59,004 bases of DNA, taken from an uncultured Pseudomonadota bacterium. GTDB lineage: Bacteria; Pseudomonadota; Alphaproteobacteria; Rs-D84. Shown piece after piece: positions 1 through 9,738 of the stretch. Each line of letters begins with the position of its first letter. Position 1 is the stretch's first letter. The stretch lies in NCBI GenBank assembly GCA_947165335.1, contig CAMVAB010000001.1:1-59004 (forward strand), read 5' to 3'. The notes under the pieces were generated by a model. It saw only the letters and a program-made list of their open reading frames with translations. It was not told where the DNA came from and did not search any database. A program made the translations under genes and the position numbers.

Positions 1-930
1 ATTGGAACACACGCCCTATTTTCTGAAGATGTCGAATACAAAGATTTGGGTTTAGTTATTATTGATGAACAACACCGTTTTGGCGTTGCGCAACGCACCG
101 CTATGCGCGCGAAAGGGAACAACCCTGATATGTTGGCATTATCTGCGACACCTATACCACGCACGCTTTCTATGACTGTATATGGCGATATGGATATATC
201 GATAATAAACGAAAAGCCATCGGGTCGTATTCCTATCAAGACAAGTAAATTGCCAACAGAACGTGTCAATGCTTTGATTGAACGCATAGCACCACAAATC
301 GAAAACGGCGCAAAAGTATTTTGGGTTTGTCCATTGGTTGAAGAATCTGAAAACGCAGATATGATGGCAGCCGAAGCACGTTTTGATGAATTGAAAAAAC
401 ATTTCCCAGGTACCTGCCTTTGCCATGGCCAAATGGACAAAAAGCAACGCGACAAAGTAATGGCGGAATTTGCAGATACAAACTCAAAAATGCGTGTTTT
501 GGTTTCAACCACTGTTATAGAAGTTGGTATAGATGTTCCGTCTGCAACCATCATGGTTATTGAAAATGCAGAAAGATTTGGCCTTGCTGCCCTGCACCAA
601 TTACGCGGACGTGTTGGACGTGGGAACCTGCAATCATATTGCATATTGTTGTATGGTAATAATATATCGCCCGATGGCATAAAAAGATTAGATGTATTAT
701 GCGAAACAGATGATGGTTTTGTCATTGCAGAACAAGATTTAATGATGCGTGGCGTTGGTGAATTATTGGGAACAAAACAAAGTGGTTGGATACAATACTA
801 TTTTGTGAATTACCGCGAACATCGGGATTTATTCAAATTGGCACAAAGCGCTGCTATGGACAATAATGACAACGAATGGGCACATGAATTACGCCAAATA
901 TTTGGATGTTCAACAATTGCGGGGGCATAA
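1..930 (+). CDS. recG: ATP-dependent DNA helicase RecG, C-terminal part (5' end outside window)
   Basis: RecG is a superfamily 2 helicase that remodels stalled replication forks and branched recombination intermediates. The frame is open from base 1, so only the C-terminal part is present, about 309 residues. Visible motifs are the Walker B box DEQHRFG near residue 20, SATPIPRT (motif III), a helicase C domain with ATIMVIENAERFG, and QLRGRVGRG (motif VI). The order and wording match RecG rather than Mfd, which shares this motor but is much larger. The stop codon overlaps the start of the next gene by one base (TAATG), indicating translational coupling. Confidence 0.95.
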   Translation: MGTHALFSEDVEYKDLGLVIIDEQHRFGVAQRTAMRAKGNNPDMLALSATPIPRTLSMTVYGDMDISIINEKPSGRIPIKTSKLPTERVNALIERIAPQIENGAKVFWVCPLVEESENADMMAAEARFDELKKHFPGTCLCHGQMDKKQRDKVMAEFADTNSKMRVLVSTTVIEVGIDVPSATIMVIENAERFGLAALHQLRGRVGRGNLQSYCILLYGNNISPDGIKRLDVLCETDDGFVIAEQDLMMRGVGELLGTKQSGWIQYYFVNYREHRDLFKLAQSAAMDNNDNEWAHELRQIFGCSTIAGA

Positions 931-2225
931 TGAAAAAGATATTTGCTTTCTTGTTTGCTGTATTTGTTGCCTTTAACGCAAATGGCGCGACACTTATTAA
1001 CGATACAGAAATTGAAAAGAAAATAACTGAAATCATTTTACCTGTGGCACGTGCAGCTAATATCGACGACAAAAGATTAAAAATATATATAGTTCGTGAT
1101 GATGATTTTAATGCTTTTGTTCGTGGCGGCGAAGATGTGTTTATTTATACAGGTCTGCTTAAACAAATCAAAAATCCAAATGCTCTGCGTGCTGTTGTAG
1201 CGCACGAATTGGGACATACTATCGGTGGTCACATGGTCCAAATATCCGCACGCATGCATGATGAAATGGTTCGCACACTGATTATCCAGGCACTTGGGGT
1301 TGGGTTAATGGTTGCTGGCGGGAATCCATCTGCGGGGGCTGGTGTTATGGCTGGTGCCACAGGAATTGCACAACAATCTATGCTTTCTTTTTCAAGGGAT
1401 GAAGAACGCATGGCTGACGATATGGCCGTTGATTTAATGGTCAAATCAAATAATGACCCAAAAGGGTTAATTGAAGTTTTTGAACAAATGCGTGATATGC
1501 ATGGTGAAATAGAATCAAGAGTAAACCCAAACCGCATAAACCATCCATTAACCAATGAACGCATAAACAATGCGAAAACCAAAATTAGCAAAATCAAAAA
1601 GATTCCAACAAAACCAAAATCTGAAATTTCAAAAGAAAACGCCGAATACGAAATTTTACGCGCAAAATTAGTCGGCTATTTGAACACTGATAAAAACATA
1701 ATTACAACATATCCATATTCTAACAAAACAAACGCTGCAATTTATGCGCGTGCAATCGCAAATATGCGTGGTGGCGATTTGAAAACCGCAAAAACAGGCA
1801 CACAAACACTTATTAAACGCAATCCAAACAACCCTTATTTTTATGAATTGTTGGGCGATATCGAATACCAATTTGGCGCATATGACGACAGTGTTGTTGC
1901 ATATGAAAAAAGTTTGGAATTGTCCAAAAATGCACCACAAATTGAAACCGCTTTGGCATTGGTGTTATCTGAACGCAACAAACCAAACGACAAAGCCCGC
2001 GCATCCGAATTATGTAAAAGAGTAATATTAAAAGAACCATCGCCTCTTGCATATTGGATATTGGCACGTGTCAGTGAAGGCGGCGTGTCTGATTGGGCAA
2101 TGGCAGAGTTTTATAATATGAACGGCGATAAAGCGAACGCTAAAAAATACGCAAAATCCGCCCAAAAGAAATCAGCGAAAAATTCACCAGAATACATAAA
2201 ATCTGGCGACATATTGAAAAAATAA
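930..2225 (+). CDS. Periplasmic M48 family zinc metallopeptidase with TPR region (BepA-like)
   Basis: This is probably a periplasmic zinc protease of the BepA/YfgC type, a family that checks outer-membrane protein assembly. The chosen start, ATG at 930, overlaps the recG stop by one base, has a G-rich ribosome site before it and opens directly into a signal peptide (MKKIFAFLFAVF, ending NANGA). An earlier in-frame ATG at 906 would add eight residues before the signal peptide and is less likely. The zinc site HELGHTIGGH is near residue 95, and the third ligand is the Glu in EERMADDMA. Residues from about 240 onward are helical and TPR-like (YFYELLGDIEY, YEKSLEL). The substrate is unknown. Confidence 0.88.
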   Translation: MKKIFAFLFAVFVAFNANGATLINDTEIEKKITEIILPVARAANIDDKRLKIYIVRDDDFNAFVRGGEDVFIYTGLLKQIKNPNALRAVVAHELGHTIGGHMVQISARMHDEMVRTLIIQALGVGLMVAGGNPSAGAGVMAGATGIAQQSMLSFSRDEERMADDMAVDLMVKSNNDPKGLIEVFEQMRDMHGEIESRVNPNRINHPLTNERINNAKTKISKIKKIPTKPKSEISKENAEYEILRAKLVGYLNTDKNIITTYPYSNKTNAAIYARAIANMRGGDLKTAKTGTQTLIKRNPNNPYFYELLGDIEYQFGAYDDSVVAYEKSLELSKNAPQIETALALVLSERNKPNDKARASELCKRVILKEPSPLAYWILARVSEGGVSDWAMAEFYNMNGDKANAKKYAKSAQKKSAKNSPEYIKSGDILKK

Positions 2226-2235
2226 GAGACTCATA

Positions 2236-2799
2236 ATGAATGTAATTTTTTGCCATGGCGTTATGCCACCAGAAATGGATTGGGAAACACGCGAATATTA
2301 TGCAGATAATTGGAAACATTGGCTGCAATTCCGCATTGAAAAAGATCATGATGTTATAACACAAATTCCAAAGTTCCCACATGCACATGCATTGCTTATG
2401 AAATATGACGAATGGGAACATATTATGAAATTCCAAGATATTAACCCAGATACTGTTTTGATTGGACATTCTGCGGGCGGTGGTTTTGTATTAAAATATT
2501 TGGCAATGCACCCAAAGTTAAAAATTAAACAAGCCATTTTAGTTGCACCTTGGATTGACCCAGACAACCTTCAACCAAATGGTTTTTATAACGGGTTCGA
2601 TTTGAATAACAATATTATCAAACAAACAGCAAACGGCATTGATATTATGATATCTGATGATGATATGCCTGATATTTTGGCAAGTTTTGATAAGATAAAA
2701 CAAAATATGCCGGATATTCGTATTCATGCGTTTTCAGGTCGCGGACATTTTTGCACGCCAGAATTACCAGAAATATTAGATATAATAAAATACAATTAA
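2236..2799 (+). CDS. Small alpha/beta serine hydrolase, RBBP9/YdeN family
   Basis: This is a 187-residue cytosolic alpha/beta hydrolase of the RBBP9/YdeN type. The nucleophile elbow is GHSAGGG near residue 77. The protein opens with the strand VIFCHG and ends with a SGRGHF segment that would supply the catalytic His; the Asp in ISDDDMP is a plausible third member of the triad. Its physiological substrate is not known for this family. It lies 10 bases after the M48 peptidase gene and is followed by a strong terminator, so it closes the recG-peptidase-hydrolase operon. Confidence 0.8.
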   Translation: MNVIFCHGVMPPEMDWETREYYADNWKHWLQFRIEKDHDVITQIPKFPHAHALLMKYDEWEHIMKFQDINPDTVLIGHSAGGGFVLKYLAMHPKLKIKQAILVAPWIDPDNLQPNGFYNGFDLNNNIIKQTANGIDIMISDDDMPDILASFDKIKQNMPDIRIHAFSGRGHFCTPELPEILDIIKYN

Positions 2800-2828
2800 A
2801 ATAACCGCCCGAATGGGCGGTTATTTTA
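2798..2828. terminator. Bidirectional intrinsic terminator
   Basis: A 13-bp perfect stem (AAAATAACCGCCC paired with GGGCGGTTATTTT, loop GAAT) lies between two convergent genes. The stem gives A/T tracts on both sides, so it should end transcription from the hydrolase gene and from the RNase E/G gene. Confidence 0.9.
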
Positions 2829-4628
2829 TTATCCAACCAATTTCTTCCATAATGATTGTTTCTTTTGTGGTTTTTTAATTGGTTTACGATGACGTGGTGC
2901 AGTTGTTGTCACACGTTTTGCATCCGTATGTTGTGCGTTTTTCTTTTTCGCATCAGTGGATGGTTCGTGTGCATCCAAAACATCGTCTGTTTTGACTGTT
3001 TCAACAGCAACACGTTGTATCGAATATTGATCGATGTTCATCAAACTGTCATCGCCAACAATCACGATTTCTGTTTCGAATTCTTTTTCCATCGCTGCCA
3101 ATTCAGCGCGTTTTTGATTCAACAGATAAATCGCAACATCACTTGGAACCGTCATGATTATCTTTTGTGCTGGCTTTGCCAACAGTTTTTCTTGCAAGTG
3201 ACGGAACAAGATAATAGATGCAGTTTGAATAGATGGAACGACACCTGCGCCCATACAATGTGGACATACGACGTATGAAGATTCGATAAACGAAGAACGC
3301 AATCTTTGACGCGATAACATTAACACACCAAATGCGTTGATTTTCGCAACCTGGGTACGTGCACGATCGTGTTTCATAACTTCACGCATTTTTTGTTCCA
3401 ATTTGCGATTGTTCTTTTCTTCTTCCATATCGATAAAATCAATTGCAACAATACCTGCCAAATCACGCAAACGTAATTGTAATGCGATTTCTTCGGCTGC
3501 CTCTAAATTTGTATTCAAAGCGGTTTGTTCAATATCTTTTTCTTTGATAGCGCGTGAAGAGTTAACATCAATTGTCACCATGGCTTCTGTTTGATTGATA
3601 ACAATAGAACCACCAGATGGCAATACTACGTATGGTCCGTGTAACCCTTCGAGTTGTTTTTCAACACCGGCTTTGGTCATTAACGGAACAGCAGCATCTT
3701 TATATTGAACCAACTGTTTGCGTGGCGCTTTGCCATACATTTGTTGGAAATATGTTTTTGCTTCGTCATATGCCTCGCTACCTTGGACATACATAACATC
3801 GTCTTTGTCAGAAATAAAATCACGAACAACACGACGAAGTAATGAATCTTCGGTATGGATTGTGACAGGTGCCACAGATTCCAAAGTTGTTTTGCGAATA
3901 TCGTTCCAAAGAGATGTCAAATATTCGTAATCTTTTGCAATTTCTTCTGCGTTTGCATCTTGTGCAGCAGTTCTTAAAACAACAGTCATACCTTTTGGTA
4001 TTTTAAGTTCATGAAGAATTGTGCGCAATCTTGCACGTTCGGCCTTGTCAGAGATTTTCTTTGATATACCATAACTGTTGCGTTTTCTGGAATTAGGCAT
4101 TAACACAGCAAAACGGCCAGCCAATGACAAATATGTTGTCATGGACGCGCCTTTTTGTCCGCGTTCTTCCTTGACACCTTGGACCAACAAAATTTGCTTT
4201 GGTTTGATTACATCCTGAATTTTGAATTCATGTGCGCGTTTGATAAATTCTTTGTTATCTTCACCCGCGCTGTGATCATCATATTCAGCGATTTCATCTT
4301 CTTCTTCGTTTGGATCATCGTCATCATCAACGATGTTGGCATGAGCCAATTCCAATAATTTTTTCTTTTGTTCTGGGGTTACCTGATAATAATCAGGATG
4401 GATTTCAGAAAATGGTAAGAAACCATTTTTACCAGTTCCGTAATCTACGAACGCTGCCTGAAGCGACGGTTCAACACGAATAACCTTTGCCAGATAGATA
4501 TTACCCTTGATCTGAGGTTTTGTTGTTGTTTCTACGTCAAAATCAGACACACGATTTGTCGCGGAATCTACCACTACCACCCGTGTTTCTTCTGGATGAA
4601 CACCATCCACGTATATCTTTTTTGACAT
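2829..4628 (-). CDS. rne: Ribonuclease E/G family endoribonuclease
   Basis: This is a 599-residue endoribonuclease that starts mRNA decay and processes rRNA and tRNA. The N-terminal S1 RNA-binding domain (KGNIYLAKVIRVEPSLQAAF) is split by an acidic, low-complexity insert near residues 98-128. The catalytic Asp segments are IDVNSS and IVAIDFIDM, and the zinc-link motif is CPHCMGAG. The C-terminal tail is short and Lys-rich, so the long degradosome scaffold of E. coli RNase E is missing. It could be called RNase G, but the presence of the Zn-link and the S1 insert fits alphaproteobacterial RNase E. The start ATG is preceded by AAAGGATT. Confidence 0.93.
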   Translation of the reverse strand: MSKKIYVDGVHPEETRVVVVDSATNRVSDFDVETTTKPQIKGNIYLAKVIRVEPSLQAAFVDYGTGKNGFLPFSEIHPDYYQVTPEQKKKLLELAHANIVDDDDDPNEEEDEIAEYDDHSAGEDNKEFIKRAHEFKIQDVIKPKQILLVQGVKEERGQKGASMTTYLSLAGRFAVLMPNSRKRNSYGISKKISDKAERARLRTILHELKIPKGMTVVLRTAAQDANAEEIAKDYEYLTSLWNDIRKTTLESVAPVTIHTEDSLLRRVVRDFISDKDDVMYVQGSEAYDEAKTYFQQMYGKAPRKQLVQYKDAAVPLMTKAGVEKQLEGLHGPYVVLPSGGSIVINQTEAMVTIDVNSSRAIKEKDIEQTALNTNLEAAEEIALQLRLRDLAGIVAIDFIDMEEEKNNRKLEQKMREVMKHDRARTQVAKINAFGVLMLSRQRLRSSFIESSYVVCPHCMGAGVVPSIQTASIILFRHLQEKLLAKPAQKIIMTVPSDVAIYLLNQKRAELAAMEKEFETEIVIVGDDSLMNIDQYSIQRVAVETVKTDDVLDAHEPSTDAKKKNAQHTDAKRVTTTAPRHRKPIKKPQKKQSLWKKLVG

Positions 4629-4833
4629 TTAATAATCCTTTTGTGTTTGGGGCGTATAAAACAGACGCAACTCGTTCCTGTGGGGCAATCCCGCCCATGC
4701 CAAGGATGCACGCAACGATAATAAAAAGCGCGACTCGAATTACAGCAAAAAGTGACATAACAAACACTTTTTTACCCCGTTTTATACAACATCGTAAAGG
4801 ATAGCAAATGGCCCCATTAAAGGCAAGGTGTTT

Positions 4834-5859
4834 TTATTTTGAAACTTCTAATTTATGCTTTTTATGTGGCAATTTTATGTGCGGCATTTTTTGTTTGGCC
4901 TCTTCCAGCCATCTTTTCATACGCGCACGCAACCAACGTTCATAGATAAAGAACAATCCGCCAACCCCAATCAGAGGTAAAACATAATAAATTATTCTGT
5001 ATGCCAACAATGCACCGAAAATGTTTGCTTTATCAACACTTTCAGGCAATGCAACCATAAATATAGATTCAAAAACACCGATACCACCAGGTACCTGGCT
5101 GAAAACCCCAGCCACCATCGCTATCACATATAATCCAATAAATACACCAAATGGCATATCTATATATGGACTTATACAGAAATAAAGAACCAATCCCGCA
5201 CAAAGAGCATCCATTATTCCCAAGAATGTTTGAACAAGGGACATTCCAAAAGACGGTATGTGGAATTTTATTTCACCGATACGAATACTTTTATTGTAAA
5301 ACATGATTGATATTAAATAATACGCCAAAATAACAGACGCACACAAAATAAACAATCCGTTTACACCGAATGACGCCCCTGAACTCTGTGCGAACATGTC
5401 CTGAGGCACCAAGAAATAACCGATAACCGCTATTGCGGCATATCCAAGAAAGAAAGTAAAGCCAGAAAACGTTATCATCTTAATAATATCAGCCCCAGGG
5501 ACACGCCAACGTGTATATAACCGATATCTTATCGCGCCACCACTAACCACTGCATGACCGGCATTATTACTGATTGCGAACCCAAGCATCCCAGCCAACA
5601 TCCATTTCCACCAGGAAACTTTGCGGCCAACATAATCAAGTGCCAGATAATCATACAGAGACAAAGCAATATAACCGCACAAACAGGCAATAGAGGCAAA
5701 CACCAAGTTTACAAAAGGTATGTGCCACAATGCGCGCGCAATATCCATCAATGAATAATTACGCAGTTGCCAATAAAGCATACCTGCTGCAACACAGAAG
5801 AAGAAAAGTCCTGCATAACTGATTAATTTCTTAAAAAGACGCTTCGTTCTAACTGACAT
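4834..5859 (-). CDS. Lysylphosphatidylglycerol-synthase-type transmembrane protein (UPF0104/YbhN family)
   Basis: This is a 341-residue inner-membrane protein with about eight hydrophobic segments, beginning at LISYAGLFFFCVAAGMLYW. It contains the family signature SNNAGHAVVSGGAIRYRLYTR and PGGIGVFE near residues 110 and 260. The family covers the flippase half of MprF and stand-alone proteins such as YbhN, whose substrates are mostly unsettled. No C-terminal lysyltransferase domain is present. It lies between a class A PBP gene and rne on the same strand, a position consistent with a role in the envelope. The tail (KMPHIKLPHKKHKLEVSK) is basic and cytoplasmic. Confidence 0.82.
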   Translation of the reverse strand: MSVRTKRLFKKLISYAGLFFFCVAAGMLYWQLRNYSLMDIARALWHIPFVNLVFASIACLCGYIALSLYDYLALDYVGRKVSWWKWMLAGMLGFAISNNAGHAVVSGGAIRYRLYTRWRVPGADIIKMITFSGFTFFLGYAAIAVIGYFLVPQDMFAQSSGASFGVNGLFILCASVILAYYLISIMFYNKSIRIGEIKFHIPSFGMSLVQTFLGIMDALCAGLVLYFCISPYIDMPFGVFIGLYVIAMVAGVFSQVPGGIGVFESIFMVALPESVDKANIFGALLAYRIIYYVLPLIGVGGLFFIYERWLRARMKRWLEEAKQKMPHIKLPHKKHKLEVSK

Positions 5860-5914
5860 ATTTCATCTCTTGCAGGGGGAATATTAGCACCCGATATTAT
5901 AAAAAGCAAATTCT

Positions 5915-7654
5915 TTATTTCACAATTTCATGGAAAATCGTGGCCGGCAACGTACCACCTGTTATTTTAGAACCCATAGATTTATTGTCATCACGACCGA
6001 CCCATACACCCATCACATAATTTGGTGTTGCACCAACAAACCAAGCGTCTCTGTTATCGTTGCTGGTTCCTGTTTTTCCGCCGAACACGTTTTGTGTATA
6101 TGCGCGTTTACCAGTACCTTTTGTCACAACCTCGTACAACAACTCTTTCATGTATTCAACAGTTTGTGGTTGTAAAATTGTGATTTCTTCGGACGGATTA
6201 CGCGAATAAATAGTATGTCCCCCAGCATCTGTTATTTTAGTAATTGAATATGGATGAACCGATTTTCCATCATTCCAAATGACTGAATATATTGTAGTTA
6301 AATCCAGCAAACTCATTTCCGATGCGCCCAAAACGGTAGAATATTCGCGTTTTAAATTATTGCCGACCCCCAGACGTGCCGCCATTTTTAACACTGAATC
6401 TATACCGTATTCTTTTGTTAATTTTAAAGGTACCGAATTAACACTTTTTGCAAACGCGGTTGCCAAAGTTATCCCGCCATAATAACGTTCATCATAATTT
6501 TTAGGATTATAATCACCAATTGCAAACGGGGAATCATTCACATAAGATTCTGGGGTCATACCATTTTCCAATGCAACCAGATACACAACCGGCTTAAACG
6601 CGGAACCTGGTTGACGAAGTGCCAATGCACGGTTAAATTGGCTAACCTGATAATCATCACCACCAACCATTGCTTCGATTGCGCCATTTCTTGAAATCGC
6701 AACAATCGCACCTTGAAAATCACCTATATTGCCAGCCAGAGCCGAAACAGCACGTTTCTGCAATTGTGCATCTAATGTTGTATAAACATATAAATCTTGA
6801 TTTATTTCGCCAATTCTTGATTCTATTTCTTCACGAACAAAATCAGTCCAATAACGATATATATTTTTATCTATTTTTTGGTTGGATGCTTTTAATTGTT
6901 GTGCTGCCGCGCGTGCTTCATCCAAAGTTATATATTTTTGACGAACCATTTCAGCCAAAACAACTTTTGCACGTTTTATGTTTCGATCAGGGTTTTTAAT
7001 CGGACTGTACGATGTCGGTGCTTTTAACATAGCAGCAATTTGGGCAGATTCTGCAACACTCATTTCATTAGCAGCATGACCAAATAACAAAGTTGATGCA
7101 GCATCGATTCCACGCATACCACCAACCAGCGATATTCTGTTCATATACAAATCAAGAATTTGATTCTTAGAAAATCTGTTTTCAAGCCAACACGACAATA
7201 TTAATTCTTGGATTTTACGCGACATCTTTTTTTCACGCGACAAGAATATATTTTTAGCAGTTTGTTGGGTTATGGTTGATCCGCCAGCTGCGATTGAACC
7301 GCGAAATAAATTTACAACCAATGCACGCAAAGTTCCACGCAAAGAAATCGCACCATGTTCAAAAAATCTTTTGTCTTCGATTGCAATGATAGCCTGCCAC
7401 ACATGCGGGGGCAAAGATTCAACAGATACAGGCATTCCCATAATACGACCATCCGAACGCAATTCGCGACCATTTCTGTCTAAAAACACAATCGCAGGTT
7501 CACGGGTTTCATGTAATATAGAATCAAGTGATGGCATTTGTAAAAAAACAACCAAAACATATAAACCAACACACGCAACAACGACAAGGAATAAATTCAC
7601 AAAAAAGATTATCATACGCGTTTTAAACGAATAATGTTTTTCGTTCTTTCGCAT
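5915..7654 (-). CDS. Class A penicillin-binding protein (PBP1A-like transglycosylase/transpeptidase)
   Basis: This bifunctional enzyme polymerises and crosslinks peptidoglycan on the periplasmic side. It has one N-terminal membrane anchor (MIIFFVNLFLVVVACVGLYV). The GT51 domain shows AIEDKRFFEHGA and GGSTITQQTAKN with its catalytic Glu. The transpeptidase domain shows PGSAFKP (SxxK), KSVNS (SxN) and FGGKTGTSND (KTG). At about 580 residues it is shorter than E. coli PBP1A (about 850) and lacks the OB insert, closer to PBP1C or 2C in size. The start is unclear: the ATG at 7654 has AAAGAGAT before it, while a TTG at 7672 has a run of Gs and would add six residues. Confidence 0.9.
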   Translation of the reverse strand: MRKNEKHYSFKTRMIIFFVNLFLVVVACVGLYVLVVFLQMPSLDSILHETREPAIVFLDRNGRELRSDGRIMGMPVSVESLPPHVWQAIIAIEDKRFFEHGAISLRGTLRALVVNLFRGSIAAGGSTITQQTAKNIFLSREKKMSRKIQELILSCWLENRFSKNQILDLYMNRISLVGGMRGIDAASTLLFGHAANEMSVAESAQIAAMLKAPTSYSPIKNPDRNIKRAKVVLAEMVRQKYITLDEARAAAQQLKASNQKIDKNIYRYWTDFVREEIESRIGEINQDLYVYTTLDAQLQKRAVSALAGNIGDFQGAIVAISRNGAIEAMVGGDDYQVSQFNRALALRQPGSAFKPVVYLVALENGMTPESYVNDSPFAIGDYNPKNYDERYYGGITLATAFAKSVNSVPLKLTKEYGIDSVLKMAARLGVGNNLKREYSTVLGASEMSLLDLTTIYSVIWNDGKSVHPYSITKITDAGGHTIYSRNPSEEITILQPQTVEYMKELLYEVVTKGTGKRAYTQNVFGGKTGTSNDNRDAWFVGATPNYVMGVWVGRDDNKSMGSKITGGTLPATIFHEIVK

Positions 7655-7682
7655 ATCTCTTTTGTTTTGCAATTTGCCCCCC

Positions 7683-9665
7683 CTATTTTATTACATTTTC
7701 AAAATCATTTTCGTCCCAAATTGTTATACCTAATTTTTGAGCATCCGTCAATTTAGACCCTGCAGATTCCCCAGCAATTACAATATCTGTTTTTGCAGAA
7801 ACACTGCCCTGGGGTTTTGCACCCATACGTTCCAAAATTGCTTTGGCTTCATCCCGCGTGTATCTTGTCAAAGTGCCGGTTAAAACAACACGTTTACCAT
7901 TAAGCACGCTGTTTGTAAAAACAATATTTTCAGGATTTTTTATGTTTATATATTGCAATAAATTATCCAGCGCAGACATTGCATGTTCATCATTAAAGAA
8001 CGAAACAATTTCATGTGCCATAACTTCGCCAATACCATCAATTTCTATCAGTTGATCTTTTGTTGCATTACGCAATGCGGACAAAGACTTGAATTCGCGC
8101 GCCAATATTTTCGCAGTTACTTCACCAACATCAGGTATTCCAATTGCATAAATAACACGATGTAAATCAACATTACGCGCACGGTCAATAGATTCTTTTA
8201 AATTAGAAACAGATTTTTCACCAAATCCATCCATTTCACGCATTTCATCGCCATGTTTTTCAATCAATGTAAATATGTCAGCCGCGCTGTTTATCCATTT
8301 AAGATTTGTGAACAATTCAATTTGTTTTGTCCCAATACCTTCGATATCGAAAGCATGTCTTGATACAAAGTGTTCTAATTCGCCACGAATTTGCGCCGGG
8401 CACGATAACGAATTCACACAACGACGTGCAACTGCCCCACTTTCTTGAACAACCGCGCCACCACAAACCGGACACGTGGACGGAAAAACAAAAGGTCGCG
8501 ATTCAGGCGTGGTTTCTGCAACAGCAACTATTTGCGGTATAACGTCCCCAGCGCGTTGAACAATAACTTTGTCGCCTATTTTGACATTTAAACGCGCAAT
8601 TTCATCTGCATTATGCAATGTTGCACGCGATACCAAAACACCACCAATGTTTATTGGTTCCAATTCTGCAACTGGGGTTAACACACCAGTGCGCCCAACC
8701 TGAATTGTTATATCATTTAATTTTGTTATACCACGCGCAGCAGGGAATTTATAAGCAATTTCCCAACGCGGACTGTTCGCACGCGATCCCATTTTTTCCT
8801 GGGTTGCTATTGAATTAACCTTGATAACAAGACCATCAATATCAAACGGTATTTCATCCCTGTGCAACATAACATCGTTATATATTTTTTGAACATCGGC
8901 AACACTGCCTGCGCGCGACGCCCATGCACGCGTAGTTTTGAACCCCCACGATTCTAATTTTTCAAAAAATTCACTTTGTGTATCCCAGTCGCGCGCAGAT
9001 AAATCACCATAGGTATAACCAAACGCACTTAATTTACGTGATGCAGTTATCATCGGATTTAATTGACGCAATGATCCCGCCGCTGCATTACGCGGGTTTG
9101 CAAATTTTTTATCAGATGTTTCATTTAATGCGATAAAATCCGCACGCGCCATGTAAACTTCGCCACGCACTTCGATAACATCAGGGTAAACACCCGATAA
9201 TTTTTTTGGAATGTCGGGTATAGTTAAAAGATTTTGTGTAATATCTTCACCAGCAACACCACTGCCACGTGTCAGACCACGCACGAATATTCCATTTTCA
9301 TAACGCGCAGAAAAAGAAAGCCCGTCAACCTTTAATTCAACGAACAAATCTTTGCTTTCCAATTTATCAAACCAATCGCGCACTTCGTTTTCATTGAACA
9401 CATCCGATATAGACAACATTGGCACAACATGTGGATATGATTTGAATTTATCAGAAACAGCCGCACCAACATGTGTTGAAAAACCGTTTTTTGCCAATTC
9501 TGGATATTCAGTTTCAATAGCCAAGATTCTTGATTTTGCATCATCATAGGTTGCGTCATCAACGATTGGCGCATCATTTTGATGATACGCAATATCCCAC
9601 GCATTTAATTTTTTCAATAAATCTGCGTGTTCTGCGCGAATAAAAAGATCTGCTGTTTTTGCCAT
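7683..9665 (-). CDS. ligA: NAD+-dependent DNA ligase LigA
   Basis: LigA seals nicks in DNA during replication and repair, using NAD+. All usual parts are present: the Ia adenylation cap, the active-site lysine motif ELKVDGLSFSA, the nucleotidyltransferase fold, the OB domain, a four-Cys zinc finger (CPVCGG with CVNSLSC), helix-hairpin-helix repeats (EGIGTKQ, DGFGEKS, IGIPDVG, IDGIGEV) and a C-terminal BRCT domain (GKRVVLTGTL). The product is 660 residues, typical for the family. The reading frame is open 20 codons further up, but MAKTADLF at 9665 is the sensible start; the upstream residues read as translated leader. Confidence 0.97.
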   Translation of the reverse strand: MAKTADLFIRAEHADLLKKLNAWDIAYHQNDAPIVDDATYDDAKSRILAIETEYPELAKNGFSTHVGAAVSDKFKSYPHVVPMLSISDVFNENEVRDWFDKLESKDLFVELKVDGLSFSARYENGIFVRGLTRGSGVAGEDITQNLLTIPDIPKKLSGVYPDVIEVRGEVYMARADFIALNETSDKKFANPRNAAAGSLRQLNPMITASRKLSAFGYTYGDLSARDWDTQSEFFEKLESWGFKTTRAWASRAGSVADVQKIYNDVMLHRDEIPFDIDGLVIKVNSIATQEKMGSRANSPRWEIAYKFPAARGITKLNDITIQVGRTGVLTPVAELEPINIGGVLVSRATLHNADEIARLNVKIGDKVIVQRAGDVIPQIVAVAETTPESRPFVFPSTCPVCGGAVVQESGAVARRCVNSLSCPAQIRGELEHFVSRHAFDIEGIGTKQIELFTNLKWINSAADIFTLIEKHGDEMREMDGFGEKSVSNLKESIDRARNVDLHRVIYAIGIPDVGEVTAKILAREFKSLSALRNATKDQLIEIDGIGEVMAHEIVSFFNDEHAMSALDNLLQYINIKNPENIVFTNSVLNGKRVVLTGTLTRYTRDEAKAILERMGAKPQGSVSAKTDIVIAGESAGSKLTDAQKLGITIWDENDFENVIK

Positions 9666-9708
9666 ATTTTGATTATAGAAAAACAAAAAAATTAGTGCAA
9701 GCGGTAAA

Positions 9709-9736
9709 TAAAAAAAACCGCCCATTCAGGCGGTTA
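9709..9736 (-). terminator. Terminator after the SIMPL-domain gene
   Basis: On the minus strand AACCGCC/GGCGGTT form a stem around a six-base loop, followed by a run of eight Ts. It lies between the SIMPL-domain gene and ligA and separates their transcription. Confidence 0.85.
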
Positions 9737-9738
9737 AA

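Noticed and set aside
4543..4758. Small open frame with a hydrophobic start upstream of rne
   Set aside because: It overlaps the first 85 bases of rne in another frame and lacks a ribosome site. It could be a remnant of a cell-wall amidase gene often found here, but that cannot be shown.
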